A stretch of DNA of 64,000 nucleotides from Desulfosudis oleivorans Hxd3 (GTDB lineage Bacteria; Desulfobacterota; Desulfobacteria; Desulfobacterales; Desulfosudaceae): contig NC_009943.1 of NCBI RefSeq assembly GCF_000018405.1, positions 1,677,001-1,741,000 of the forward strand, in the 5' to 3' direction. The notes below the pieces were generated by a model. The model worked only from the letters and a program-made list of their open reading frames with translations. It did no database searches and was not told the DNA's origin. Of this stretch, positions 7,601 through 15,280 are shown in pieces. Numbering within the stretch: the first letter of the stretch is position 1; each line of letters opens with the position of its first letter. Made by a program: the position numbers and the translations under genes.

Positions 7601-8492
7601 GTAAAAAGGTAAACAGGCGGGCGAAAATCCACGCGGCTACGGCCAGGGCCAGCAGGCCTGCCGGAAACCATGTCCAGAAAAAGAGCAGGGCCACCACCGG
7701 CACGGTCAGCCACCTTAAGAAGGGTATGGCGCCGGGATGTGCGGTGAGCCAGGGGGTGACTGCCGACCCGGTCAAATAGTAGGCGGAAGTGATTTTTTTG
7801 CCTGCAAGGGGAATGGCGGCAAGCCCGTTGTCCCTGAAGCCCCGGAACAGGGACCAGAGGACCGGGCTGTTCGGATAGAGGGCCTCCAGCAGGCAGATGC
7901 CCTGGGCGGAAGGGGTGCCGGCGCCTGACGGGGTGTAGGCCCGGCTGGGGGTGTATGTATTTCTGGGCAGAATCCGTTCGGAAAAGGCGACCGACACCCC
8001 CTGGTCACCTGCCATGGTCAGGCTCACATCCACGATGGCCAGCTCGCCGACGGGGTCGGTGGCAGGGTTCCAGGGATTGTTGTCTTCATCCTCTTTAAAA
8101 TATTGGAATTGAAAGGCGGATATTCCTTCCATCAATGGAGCGCTGGTTGTGCCGTTGCCCAGGGAGAGGGTGGTGCCGCTGTAGGAGAAGATCTCCGTGA
8201 CGGGGGCCTGGTTGCTGTCCAGCCGGGAGAGGGAAAGGGTTGTGGTGTTGGTAGCGGCGCTGTTTACGCCCATGAGGTTTCGAACGCTTTTACGAATGCG
8301 GGTGAGCACAAAGTCGCTTTTCTGGGCCAGTTCGCCGGCTTCACGGGTCTGAACAAAACCTCTGGCCACCTGGACCACGCCCAGGCCGGCCATCCCCATC
8401 AGGATGGCGGCGATCAAAAGGGAGACCACCACTTCGATCAGGGTGAATCCTTTTTCGAATCGGCGGCGGTCATGTGGGTGTCGTCTTCGCAT
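4614..8492 (-). CDS. Giant multidomain prepilin: PilW-like + CFI-box-like + PilX-like + beta/gamma-crystallin
   Basis: A single 1292-codon frame without internal stops. Residues 1-14 are a basic leader and 16-40 a class III signal (GFTLIEVVVSLLIAAIL), followed to about 175 by a PilW/GspJ-like body. Residues 200-275 look like a CFI-box tail: Cys200, then P210, LFRGFRD 215-221, YYLTGS 238-243, R260 and PVVALL 265-270, running into a membrane stretch 262-298. At 315-368 a complete PilX-like N-terminus begins (GSILLSLVITIMVVALLGAG, then EKAYYLAESGLRYA). The rest is a large exported region; 874-973 is a beta/gamma-crystallin-like pair of Greek keys (YEHDNFGGKSL, SSLKV). Many paired Cys suggest extracytoplasmic folding. 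No ATG, GTG or TTG is visible between 291 and 315, so a separate PilX start is unlikely. It starts 2 bases after the PilV-like stop, as the last gene of the minor-pilin operon. A role as pilus-tip initiator or adhesin is inference. Confidence 0.75.
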   Translation of the reverse strand: MRRRHPHDRRRFEKGFTLIEVVVSLLIAAILMGMAGLGVVQVARGFVQTREAGELAQKSDFVLTRIRKSVRNLMGVNSAATNTTTLSLSRLDSNQAPVTEIFSYSGTTLSLGNGTTSAPLMEGISAFQFQYFKEDEDNNPWNPATDPVGELAIVDVSLTMAGDQGVSVAFSERILPRNTYTPSRAYTPSGAGTPSAQGICLLEALYPNSPVLWSLFRGFRDNGLAAIPLAGKKITSAYYLTGSAVTPWLTAHPGAIPFLRWLTVPVVALLFFWTWFPAGLLALAVAAWIFARLFTFLLLRDATARTPLSRRFRTAGSILLSLVITIMVVALLGAGAVSILTTSQHGNVHSALGEKAYYLAESGLRYAVSQFMANQDNSANFISALSSTEGDGAFSVSTGEAFNLGARCFFFDPDNGAPGTTLLAYGDGFPGKLNEITVPGGGLSDRMEVYDTGIGDRTVVNATVSAINTGTGTITYTITGGLAGSVDPDEYVLPVASVRSDASNIRASNLGEAPTASQISLKDDGFAGFFPAARGVVSLMADADKDGSHDDRIDLVYDRLNGTTLQGLRNVPGKEPLPDGGVDIAADTPVVLGRYASITSRGMVARNTSQETAVQLTLSQPLDTVDIMRMIANTTPGEQSVDSVLGTHTLEDNALKVVTTDGTYSFIESNNPTLQQESVAAQDWEFSDMTGGSDFLKELWLRSDKRMSYETQVKVKFTETEDDLAPNFVNHPGCYMPGIAFRLRQVGPHPGQSTYYGMSFMRGIAGRTQHSTDSGCGQTTWKSEDDDISDNLFADHGSNSAFTYTSTCPDSDFTPTIWNDNKPLDGIPYLIFWQKDQSTNADGSPLSTGCGGSVSEGYSPFEWLSYMPLVAVEKCTLYQYDNTIRARVYSNRYYGGDEAGFPGGEFNLAACQDRGMNNDDVQSVRVTSGYTLTLYEHDNFGGKSLTRTSDFGDLGLILDGFWSWANETSSLKVTGPPSSSAPWYDGPIAGQIPSYTRTAWKLTDPYGLFKTYTINGVEVLGLPGALTIMDPATAFDAGGPKPVANAAYIVFPGSSSSADKRDLNYRLYLKEWATVGLQIFEIEGDLDCNPSTGTGGVERVNAVSAFFGSNTAAGNTAQAGNSRKDGNRNAYPASTAENYLAYPVKWLNNPGYFTQAVWDGLGIQNTNEPNFPTEGGYTSKLVPNPYGGSGCGGNTDIKLVEKGKDLEGDNTHVYSATFLTVKEYPPHDGEPAYYNEYNFDTEYIPEIGLHTLGISAEPGAAANDTETAYFKDWYWRFFEGGQTGMVPGIISE

Positions 8493-8494
8493 GG

Positions 8495-8929
8495 TTAATT
8501 TCCCGACCAGAAGATGGAGACAAGGCTTGGTCCGCCACCATCGGGCGTCAGTGTGATCTTGAGGAAATCCTCGTTGCTTCGCGTTCCCGTGTTGCCGGTC
8601 CCGGTAAACGGTGGTCCGCTAAACCAGCCCAGCGTCACATCAAATGGGGCAAAGGCCTCGCCGTCGGTCTGGTCCGCCACATAGTCCAGGGCGTCATCTT
8701 CCCCGGTCTGGGCCACGGCCAGGTGAATCCGGCTGTTGTAGGCCGCAGTCAGGCCGTCCATGGCCTGGGTGAGCTGGTGCAGGGTGCCCACGCTGGTGAC
8801 CTGCTCTCCACCCCGGATAAACACCGAATGCATGTAGGTGATCAAAAGGGAGCCCAGCACCGCGGCGGTGACAATGGAGACGATCACCTCTATCAGGGTA
8901 AACCCGTGCTGTCTGGTTTGGTGTATCAT
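8495..8929 (-). CDS. PilV/GspI-like minor prepilin
   Basis: This is a 144-residue prepilin with a short leader MIHQTRQHG followed by FTLIEVIVSIVTAAVLGSLLITYM, which is a class III signal with the +5 Glu. Minor pilins of this size initiate pilus assembly and form the tip complex with PilW and PilX partners, which here are fused in the next gene. Its ATG overlaps the stop of the upstream FimT-like gene (ATGA), and its stop lies 2 bases before the start of the giant prepilin, so all three are translationally coupled. Assignment to PilV rather than PilE or GspI rests on gene order. Confidence 0.8.
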   Translation of the reverse strand: MIHQTRQHGFTLIEVIVSIVTAAVLGSLLITYMHSVFIRGGEQVTSVGTLHQLTQAMDGLTAAYNSRIHLAVAQTGEDDALDYVADQTDGEAFAPFDVTLGWFSGPPFTGTGNTGTRSNEDFLKITLTPDGGGPSLVSIFWSGN

Positions 8930-9390
8930 CGAATATAGCCCGTGGGTTCTATGGTGATGGTGCCGCCGGAAAATGGCAGTGTGTGGGCGGGTACGGTTGT
9001 GATCGGCGTCCCGCCGCTGTCCGTGGGCCGGCCCCAGCCGTCAAAAAAAACGTTGATGTTCGTTCCGAATCCGTCAGGCAGGTCAACGACCGGCTCACCT
9101 TCCCCTGGAAACACGGCACTGGTATCGGTGCCGGCGGCATCTCGTTTGTATAACCGATAGGCGCCTGAATCAAAATCGATCCACCATGTGGCATCCGAGT
9201 TCATTGACGCGTTTCTGGCATATCGCAGATGGGAGGTGATCTTGCCCATCAGGGCCGCGTTTTGGGCATCGGCATTGGCATTGACGTAGCGGGAAATCAC
9301 CACGGTGGAGACAATGCCCAGCACCAGCAGCACCACAACGATTTCCAGCAGGGTAAATCCCGATGATTTTTTTGAAGGTGATAACCGCAT
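8926..9390 (-). CDS. FimT/GspH-like minor prepilin
   Basis: From ATG 9390 the protein has 154 residues with leader MRLSPSKKSSG and then FTLLEIVVVLLVLGIVSTVVISRYV, a class III prepilin signal with Glu at +5. The C-terminus GGTITIEPTGYIR resembles the closing strand of GspH/FimT pseudopilins (a hydrophobic-x-P-x-G pattern). It is the first gene of the three-gene minor-pilin operon. An ATG five codons upstream (9405) is possible, and the frame is open further to 9543, but the longer forms would add an implausible leader. Neither start has a strong ribosome site. Confidence 0.8.
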   Translation of the reverse strand: MRLSPSKKSSGFTLLEIVVVLLVLGIVSTVVISRYVNANADAQNAALMGKITSHLRYARNASMNSDATWWIDFDSGAYRLYKRDAAGTDTSAVFPGEGEPVVDLPDGFGTNINVFFDGWGRPTDSGGTPITTVPAHTLPFSGGTITIEPTGYIR

Positions 9391-9566
9391 GGCGTGATTT
9401 TCCATTCCGCAGGGGAGTGTCTGTCTGTCTGACGGACAGCATACGCTTTTAAGGGATAAAAAGTCAAGCGACTTCAGGCACATCTTGAAAGGCCCGGCCG
9501 GGTCCGGAAGGGGTGGCCCGCCTGACCATGCGCCTATGGGCATCGGGAAAAGGTCGAGTTTTTCAC

Positions 9567-9595
9567 TTGACCTTGCCTATGGCATCATGTATGAA
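9567..9595 (+). promoter_or_regulatory. Probable promoter of the FeS oxidoreductase-etfBA operon
   Basis: TTGACC at 9567-9572, a 17-bp spacer, and TATGAA at 9590-9595 make a good sigma-70 match. It lies 85 bases before the ATG of the FeS oxidoreductase, in the gap between that operon and the divergent minor-pilin operon. Confidence 0.5.
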
Positions 9596-9679
9596 ATTCG
9601 TTTGATCAATTAGAAGGCTTATCCAGAGAAAACCGATCGGTTGAGAAGGTAAAACCGTTTAAGGAAAGGATAAAACAGT

Positions 9680-11746
9680 ATGGAACCAATCATTGCACCT
9701 GCGGATTTTTCGCTTTTCGGCTTCATTCCCACGGTGATCTTTTCGTTTCTGATCCCGGTAGTGGGCGTGGGGTGCTTTGCCTACATCATGGCAAGGCGCG
9801 TGGCCCCGCTGGTCAAGGCGGCGCCGGATAACCGGTTCGACCAGATTCCCCAGCGGATTATCGCCGTGATCAAGCTGTGGCTGCTCCAGTGGCGCCAGCC
9901 CCGCTACATGGTGGCCGGCGTGCTTCACATCATGATTTTTGCGGGCTTTCTGGTGCTCTCCATCCGCTCCACCCAGCTGGTGATCCTGGGGGTGTCGTCA
10001 AATTTTGCGATTCCCGGATTTGACACCATCATCGGCGACATTTACAACGTGTTCAAGGACTATGCCGCCACCATGGTGCTGGTGGCCTGTATCATCGCCG
10101 CCTACCGGCGCGCTATTGTCAAGCCGGCCCGTTACGCGGTGCCTGAAAAATACGGCCACGACCACACCGCTGAGGCCATTTTTGTTCTGGGCCTGATCTC
10201 CACCCTGATGATCTCCGAAAGCCTGTTTGAAGCCAGTGAGCTGGCCGCGTCCGGCCATGAAAAGTTTCTGGCGCCCCTGTCTCTTGTCTGGTTCGAGCAC
10301 CTCCTGCTCTCCGGGGCCTCCCAGGGCACACTGCAGGCCATTCATATCGCCGCCTACTACGTGCATGACATCACCTTTTTCTTCTTCCTCTGCTTTCTGC
10401 CCATGGGCAAGCATTTCCACGTTATCACCTCGGTGTTCAACGTCTTTTTCATGCGAATGAAAAAGGGCAACACCAAGCCGGTGCGCCACGATATCACCGA
10501 CGCGCAGCTCGACGACCTGGAGTCCTTCGGCGTCAAGAAGATAGAGGATTTTACCTGGAAGCACATGCTGGACTTTTACTCCTGCGCGGACTGCGGCCGC
10601 TGCTCCGACCAGTGCCCGGCCAATACCGTGGGCCGGCCCCTGTCTCCCCGGTTTATCACCATCAAGGGCCGGGACAAGCTGTTTGCCAACTATCCGCTGC
10701 GGGGCGCCTTTGCCGAGAGCAAGCCCCTGATCGGTGACATCTACGAAGAGGACGAAATCTGGTCCTGCACCACCTGCGGCGCCTGCGAACAGGAGTGCCC
10801 CCTGGGCATCGAATACATCGACAAGATCGTGGACCTGAGACGGGCCATGGTGGACGAGGGCATGGTGCCCCAGTCCCTGCAGAAGCCCCTTTCCGCCCTG
10901 GAAAAGCGGGGCAATGCCTGGGGCAAGATGGAAAAGAAGCGGGCCGAGTGGGCACAGGAAGAGGCGTTTGCGGCCCAGTGCCAGGTGAAGATTCTCGACG
11001 GGAAAAAAGAGACCGCCGATACGCTCTATTTTGTGGACAGTATTTCTTCTTATGACGACAGGATGCAGGACCTGGCCCGGGCCACGGCCCGAATTCTTTG
11101 CGCGGCGGGAACCGATTTTGGTGTGTTGGGCAAGGAGGAAAAGGACAGCGGCAACGAGGTGCGGCGGTTCGGCGAGGAGATGCTGTTCCAGTCTTTGAAA
11201 GAGCACAACATTGAGGCCATTCTCAATTCCGGCGCAAAGCATATTGTTACCGCCGATCCCCATGCCTTTAACGCCATCAAGAACGACTACCACAACGATG
11301 AACTTCCCGACATTGAGCATCTTGCCCAGTACGTGGCCCGGAAAATAAAGTCCGGTGAAATCCGGCTCAAGGACGTGGAGGATTCAAGCAAAGTCTATAC
11401 CTATCATGATCCCTGTTATCTGGGCCGGCATAATGAAGTTTATGACGATCCCCGGGATGCCATGGATGCCATTCCAGGGCTCAAGCGGGTGGAGATGATC
11501 AAGAGTCGGGACCGCTCTTTCTGCTGCAGCGGTGGCGGTCTGATGCTGTTCTACGAGCCCGAGGAGGAAGAGCGCATGGCCGTTCTGCGGGTGAAGATGG
11601 CGGCCGAGGCCGGGGCCAACGTGATTGTCACGGCCTGCCCCTTCTGCCTGGTGAACATGGAGGATGCCATCAAGGTGGCCCAGATGGAAGACACGATGGA
11701 GGCGATCGATTTTTCCGAGCTGATTGCCCGTCATCTGGATGCTTAA
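9680..11746 (+). CDS. Membrane-bound FeS oxidoreductase, ETF:(mena)quinone oxidoreductase type (HdrD-like, CCG domains)
   Basis: 688 residues. Residues about 10-260 hold six membrane helices like the NarI/DsrM gamma subunit, with several His that could bind heme b. Two 4Fe-4S motifs follow: Cys302, 305, 308, 312 and Cys363, 366, 369, 373. The C-terminal half is HdrD/GlpC-like. Its second CCG module is intact (Cys579, CysCys615-616, Cys653, Cys656). The first has lost its cysteines (YFVDS at 450-454, EKDSGNE at 487-493, ADPHAFN at 525-531). Proteins of this build next to ETF pass electrons from acyl-CoA dehydrogenases via ETF to menaquinone. The direct neighbours etfB and etfA support that role here. 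GGAAAGG (9662-9668) precedes the ATG. Confidence 0.85.
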   Translation: MEPIIAPADFSLFGFIPTVIFSFLIPVVGVGCFAYIMARRVAPLVKAAPDNRFDQIPQRIIAVIKLWLLQWRQPRYMVAGVLHIMIFAGFLVLSIRSTQLVILGVSSNFAIPGFDTIIGDIYNVFKDYAATMVLVACIIAAYRRAIVKPARYAVPEKYGHDHTAEAIFVLGLISTLMISESLFEASELAASGHEKFLAPLSLVWFEHLLLSGASQGTLQAIHIAAYYVHDITFFFFLCFLPMGKHFHVITSVFNVFFMRMKKGNTKPVRHDITDAQLDDLESFGVKKIEDFTWKHMLDFYSCADCGRCSDQCPANTVGRPLSPRFITIKGRDKLFANYPLRGAFAESKPLIGDIYEEDEIWSCTTCGACEQECPLGIEYIDKIVDLRRAMVDEGMVPQSLQKPLSALEKRGNAWGKMEKKRAEWAQEEAFAAQCQVKILDGKKETADTLYFVDSISSYDDRMQDLARATARILCAAGTDFGVLGKEEKDSGNEVRRFGEEMLFQSLKEHNIEAILNSGAKHIVTADPHAFNAIKNDYHNDELPDIEHLAQYVARKIKSGEIRLKDVEDSSKVYTYHDPCYLGRHNEVYDDPRDAMDAIPGLKRVEMIKSRDRSFCCSGGGLMLFYEPEEEERMAVLRVKMAAEAGANVIVTACPFCLVNMEDAIKVAQMEDTMEAIDFSELIARHLDA

Positions 11747-11819
11747 AAGAGAGAACAGGAAAAACCTTTAACATAGGGTAAGGGCAAACATAACTCGAAA
11801 TAACGTTGGGAGGATGAAC

Positions 11820-12593
11820 ATGGAAATTTTAGTTTGTGTCAAACGTGTGCCCGACACCGAAGAGAACGAGATTGTCATCAACAGCGCCGGCAACGACATT
11901 GAGCGCGATGATCTTGTTTATTCGGTCAATGAGTGGGACAACTATGCGGTTGAGGAAGCGATTCAGATCGTGGACAAGGTGGGCGGCTCTGTAACGGTCG
12001 TCACGGTCGGTGATGATGAGTCCGAAGAGGTGTTGAGAAGAGAGATGGCCATGGGCGCTGAAAAGGGCATCCTGGTCAGCGACGACGCCTTTGAAGGAGC
12101 CGACGGCAAGGGGATCGCTACCGCGCTCAAAGGCGTGGTGGAAAAGGAGAAGTATGACCTGATTCTCACCGGCGCCCAGGCCGATGACGGCGCGGCCCAG
12201 GTGGGTGGCATGCTGGCCGCCATGCTGGATCTGCCCTATGCCTCCCTGGTCAACAAGATCGAGGTGATGGACGGCAAGCTCAAGGTGGGCCGGGAGATCG
12301 AAGGCGGCAACCAGGAGATGAGCGAGATTGAGATGCCCTGCGTCCTCTCTATTCAGACCGGTATCAACGAGCCTCGTTATGTGGGTATTCGCGGTATTCG
12401 GAAAGTGGCCTCCGTTGAGATCCCCACTTTCAGCGCGTCGGATCTGGGTGTTTCCGCGGCGGCGCCGGCCTTGAAAAAGGTCGACTACTTTGTGCCTGAA
12501 ATGGGCGAGGGTGCGGAAATGCTGGAAGGCAGCGTGGAAGAGATGGCGGAGAAACTGGTTGAACTTCTTAAAGCCAAAGGAGGACTCAAATAA
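11820..12593 (+). CDS. etfB: Electron transfer flavoprotein beta subunit
   Basis: This 257-residue protein opens MEILVCVKRVPDTEE, the usual EtfB N-terminus. It continues with the alpha/beta nucleotide-binding fold, including LTGAQADDGAAQVGGMLAAML and the ETF-beta signature region around GREIEGGNQEMSEIEMPCVLSI. EtfB binds AMP and pairs with EtfA, which carries FAD; the dimer accepts electrons from acyl-CoA dehydrogenases. GGGAGG at 11808-11813 ends six bases before ATG 11820, so this start is preferred to the in-frame ATG at 11814, which directly abuts the ribosome site. It lies between the FeS oxidoreductase and etfA, and its stop overlaps the etfA ATG (TAATG). Confidence 0.95.
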   Translation: MEILVCVKRVPDTEENEIVINSAGNDIERDDLVYSVNEWDNYAVEEAIQIVDKVGGSVTVVTVGDDESEEVLRREMAMGAEKGILVSDDAFEGADGKGIATALKGVVEKEKYDLILTGAQADDGAAQVGGMLAAMLDLPYASLVNKIEVMDGKLKVGREIEGGNQEMSEIEMPCVLSIQTGINEPRYVGIRGIRKVASVEIPTFSASDLGVSAAAPALKKVDYFVPEMGEGAEMLEGSVEEMAEKLVELLKAKGGLK

Positions 12594-13555
12594 TGGCCCA
12601 GATTTTTGCATATATCGCACATAAGGATGGAGTGGCGGATGACACCGCTTTAGAGCTGGTGACCGCGGCCAAGGCTATTGACGCCGGCGCCGATGTGACT
12701 GCTATTGTTGTGGGATCCGGCGTGGATGCGGTTTGCGACGCAGTGGCCGCCTCTTACAAGAATGTATGGAAGATCGACAAGGCCGACGTGGCCTACCCCA
12801 ATGCCGAAATCATCCGGGCCATGCTGGTGAAGATATTGCCGGGTGACGCTATTCTGCTGATGGCCCATGATACGTTCGGCATGGACCTGGGACCGGGCCT
12901 TTCGATTAAAATGGACGCGCCCTTTGCTCCGGATGTGGTGGGCATCGACGGCGTGGACGGTTCGACGTTGAAGATGGTCCGCCAGGAGTTTGGCGGCCAG
13001 GTCAGCACCCACGTGGCCTGCGACATCGCCGCCGGCGCGGTGATTATGGTACGGGCCGGTGCTTTTACAGCGAACGAGAGCAAGGGCGCCGGCGGCGCCG
13101 TGACGGACAAAACCGCCGATGCCGGTGACGTGACCGCCAAACGCAAGTTCCTGGAAGTGGTGGAAGCCGAAGCCGGCGATGTGGACATCACCAAGTCCGA
13201 GGTGCTGGTCTCCATCGGCCGGGGCATTGAGGAAGAGGATAATATCGAGATCGCCCGCGAGCTGGCCGAAGCCATGGGCGCGGACCTCTCCTGTTCACGG
13301 CCCATCGTGGATGCCAAGTGGCTGGAAAAGTCCCGCCAGGTGGGAACCTCCGGCCAGACCGTCAAGCCCAAGGTCTACATGGCCATGGGTATCAGCGGCT
13401 CGTTCCAGCACCTGGGCGGCATCAAGGGCAATCCCTTTATCGTGGCGGTCAACAAGAACGCCAAGGCCCCGATTTTCCAGGTGGCCGATATCGGTATTGT
13501 GGCTGATATCCTGGAGTTTATGCCGGAGCTGACCGAAAAGGTGAAATCAGCGTAA
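12593..13555 (+). CDS. etfA: Electron transfer flavoprotein alpha subunit
   Basis: This 320-residue protein has the C-terminal FAD-binding ETF-alpha domain: VYMAMGISGSFQHLGGIKG near 260-280 and the closing VAVNKNAKAPIFQVADIGI, with the upstream Arg-containing loop VSIGRGIEEEDNIEIA. The N-terminal half is the smaller alpha/beta domain shared with EtfB. With EtfB it forms the soluble flavoprotein that feeds the membrane oxidoreductase encoded two genes upstream. AAAGGAGG lies about 10 bases before the ATG, inside the end of etfB. A strong terminator follows, so the operon ends here. Confidence 0.95.
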   Translation: MAQIFAYIAHKDGVADDTALELVTAAKAIDAGADVTAIVVGSGVDAVCDAVAASYKNVWKIDKADVAYPNAEIIRAMLVKILPGDAILLMAHDTFGMDLGPGLSIKMDAPFAPDVVGIDGVDGSTLKMVRQEFGGQVSTHVACDIAAGAVIMVRAGAFTANESKGAGGAVTDKTADAGDVTAKRKFLEVVEAEAGDVDITKSEVLVSIGRGIEEEDNIEIARELAEAMGADLSCSRPIVDAKWLEKSRQVGTSGQTVKPKVYMAMGISGSFQHLGGIKGNPFIVAVNKNAKAPIFQVADIGIVADILEFMPELTEKVKSA

Positions 13556-13585
13556 CCGGTTTTTTCGTACGGCAGTAAAATTTAA

Positions 13586-13621
13586 GCGGCGGCGGGGGCA
13601 ACCCCACCGCCGCTTTTGTTT
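13586..13621 (+). terminator. Rho-independent terminator after etfA
   Basis: A 12-bp stem with one mismatch (GCGGCGGCGGGG at 13586-13597 against CCCCACCGCCGC at 13602-13613), a GCAA loop, then TTTTGTTT. It separates the etf operon from the converging HD-GYP genes. Confidence 0.85.
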
Positions 13622-13645
13622 GTGTGGGGCAGGGTTCAAGGGGCA

Positions 13646-15277
13646 CTAACTCAACCAGGGTTTGATGGAAGCCCGATCCCGGTAGGTTTCCGCGATGGTT
13701 TTGAAGGTGTCTTCGATGGCGAAAAAGGCATCCACGATATCGGGATCAAAGTGGATGCCCCGGTCGTTTAAAAGGATGGTTCTGGCCTTGTCGTGGGGGT
13801 AGGCTTTTTTGTAAACGCGGTCGGTGGTCAGGGCGTCATACACGTCCACCAGGGCCACGATACGGGCCGACAGAGGAATGCTTTTGCCGGCAAGACCGGC
13901 CGGATACCCCTGGCCGTTCCACTTTTCATGGTGATAATAGGCGATCTCTTTTCCCATGGTCAGAAACGATTTGCCCCGTATCTGGGCTTCGGCCTCCTTG
14001 ATGGCGTCGCCGCCCAGGGAGGCATGCTGCTTGATAATTTCAAACTCATCCGGATCCAGCCGGGCCGGCTTGAGAAGAATGGCGTCGGGAATGGCCACCT
14101 TGCCGATATCGTGAAGAATAGAAGAAAGGTAGAGTGTTTCTACATATTCATCGGTGATGTAATCCCTGTATTCGGGCAGCTGGGCCACCTGCCGGGTGAG
14201 GGCCTTGCTGTATTCCCGAATTCGCTCCAGGTGGCCACCGGTGGACTTGTCCCGGTATTCAGCCAGCTTAGCCAGGCCCATGATGGTGACCTCACGGGTG
14301 TTTTTGAGGTTATCGTAGGAGTGGCGGAGCTGGTCTTCCAGCTGCCTGCGCTGGGTGATATCGCGCAGCATCAGCTGCATGCCCAGAATCTGGTCCTCGT
14401 TTTTGATACACCGGGCATTGCACTCCACGTGCAGGGCATTGCCGTCTCTGTCCTTTACCCTGAACTGGAAATCGGTGATCACCTCCTGCCCGGGCAGTTC
14501 GGCCAGCAGCTCTTTTTCCATCCGGTCCAGGTCCTCCGGGTGGATAAAGGAATGGCAGGCGGCAACGGTTTTTTCCGGGGAGATGCCTGTGGTGGTATAA
14601 AACAGGGGGTTTGCGATCAGGATACGATGCTCGGTATCCAGGACCAGCACCATGTCGAGCATATTCTCAAACAGGCTCTTATACCGCAGCATGGATGTTT
14701 TGAGTTCCGTGTTGATAGAGGAGATGGTGGTCCGCAGATTACTGATATATCCGCCCACAATGGAGAACCAGGGCAGCACGGTGGCCAGGATGATCCAGTT
14801 CATGATTTCAAGGGGAAGGACCATTTTCTCCGGCCGGTGGTAGTAGAGCATGAGAATGATAAATCCGTAACCGGAGAGGGTGAGCAGGGTCATCAGCAGG
14901 AAATCCCGGACTTTCAGCTGAAACACGCCGAACACGAAGATGACAAGGTAGAAGGGAATCAGGATGGTCCGGTGCAGGTCGGTGTAAAAGGTCACGCCCA
15001 GCAGCAGCCCCAGGGCCACCATGATCTGGAGCAGGGTGAGGCTGGGGTCGGCAAACCGTTTGTTGATGCCGGTGCGCAGGACGGTGAATACGGCGATGTT
15101 GTAAACCGCGCAGAAGAGGGTCAGGGCGAGGGATGGACCCAGGGGGAGGCTGAATTGGCCCTGGAAGAAAAAATAGTACAAAAGGCCGATGCAGATGCCG
15201 TAGGAGGCGGCGGCCATGAAAAACCGCTGAAGCCGAAGGGTTTGTTCCGGGTCGTTTTTGGGAAACAGAATCGACAT
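13646..15277 (-). CDS. Membrane PAS/HD-GYP cyclic-di-GMP phosphodiesterase
   Basis: 543 residues. About six membrane helices occupy residues 18-180, a PAS sensor domain with PAC-like tail (ITQRRQLEDQL) covers 197-318, and the HD-GYP domain covers 330-520. The catalytic HD is at 389-390 (ILHDIGKVAIPDAILLKP) and the GYP motif at 449-459 reads HHEKWNGQGYP, where the usual Asp is Asn. HD-GYP enzymes hydrolyse c-di-GMP to GMP and tune motility or attachment. It starts 3 bases after the stop of a close paralogue, so the two are one transcript from a tandem duplication. The signal sensed by the membrane and PAS parts is unknown. Confidence 0.88.
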   Translation of the reverse strand: MSILFPKNDPEQTLRLQRFFMAAASYGICIGLLYYFFFQGQFSLPLGPSLALTLFCAVYNIAVFTVLRTGINKRFADPSLTLLQIMVALGLLLGVTFYTDLHRTILIPFYLVIFVFGVFQLKVRDFLLMTLLTLSGYGFIILMLYYHRPEKMVLPLEIMNWIILATVLPWFSIVGGYISNLRTTISSINTELKTSMLRYKSLFENMLDMVLVLDTEHRILIANPLFYTTTGISPEKTVAACHSFIHPEDLDRMEKELLAELPGQEVITDFQFRVKDRDGNALHVECNARCIKNEDQILGMQLMLRDITQRRQLEDQLRHSYDNLKNTREVTIMGLAKLAEYRDKSTGGHLERIREYSKALTRQVAQLPEYRDYITDEYVETLYLSSILHDIGKVAIPDAILLKPARLDPDEFEIIKQHASLGGDAIKEAEAQIRGKSFLTMGKEIAYYHHEKWNGQGYPAGLAGKSIPLSARIVALVDVYDALTTDRVYKKAYPHDKARTILLNDRGIHFDPDIVDAFFAIEDTFKTIAETYRDRASIKPWLS

Positions 15278-15280
15278 CGG

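Noticed and set aside
9998-11320. A 440-codon minus-strand frame opposite the FeS oxidoreductase
   Set aside because: Antisense shadow; the plus strand carries the intact cofactor motifs.
11814-11822. etfB start at the first in-frame ATG (11814)
   Set aside because: The ribosome site GGGAGG ends directly before it, leaving no spacer; the ATG at 11820 has a normal six-base spacer and begins the standard EtfB sequence.
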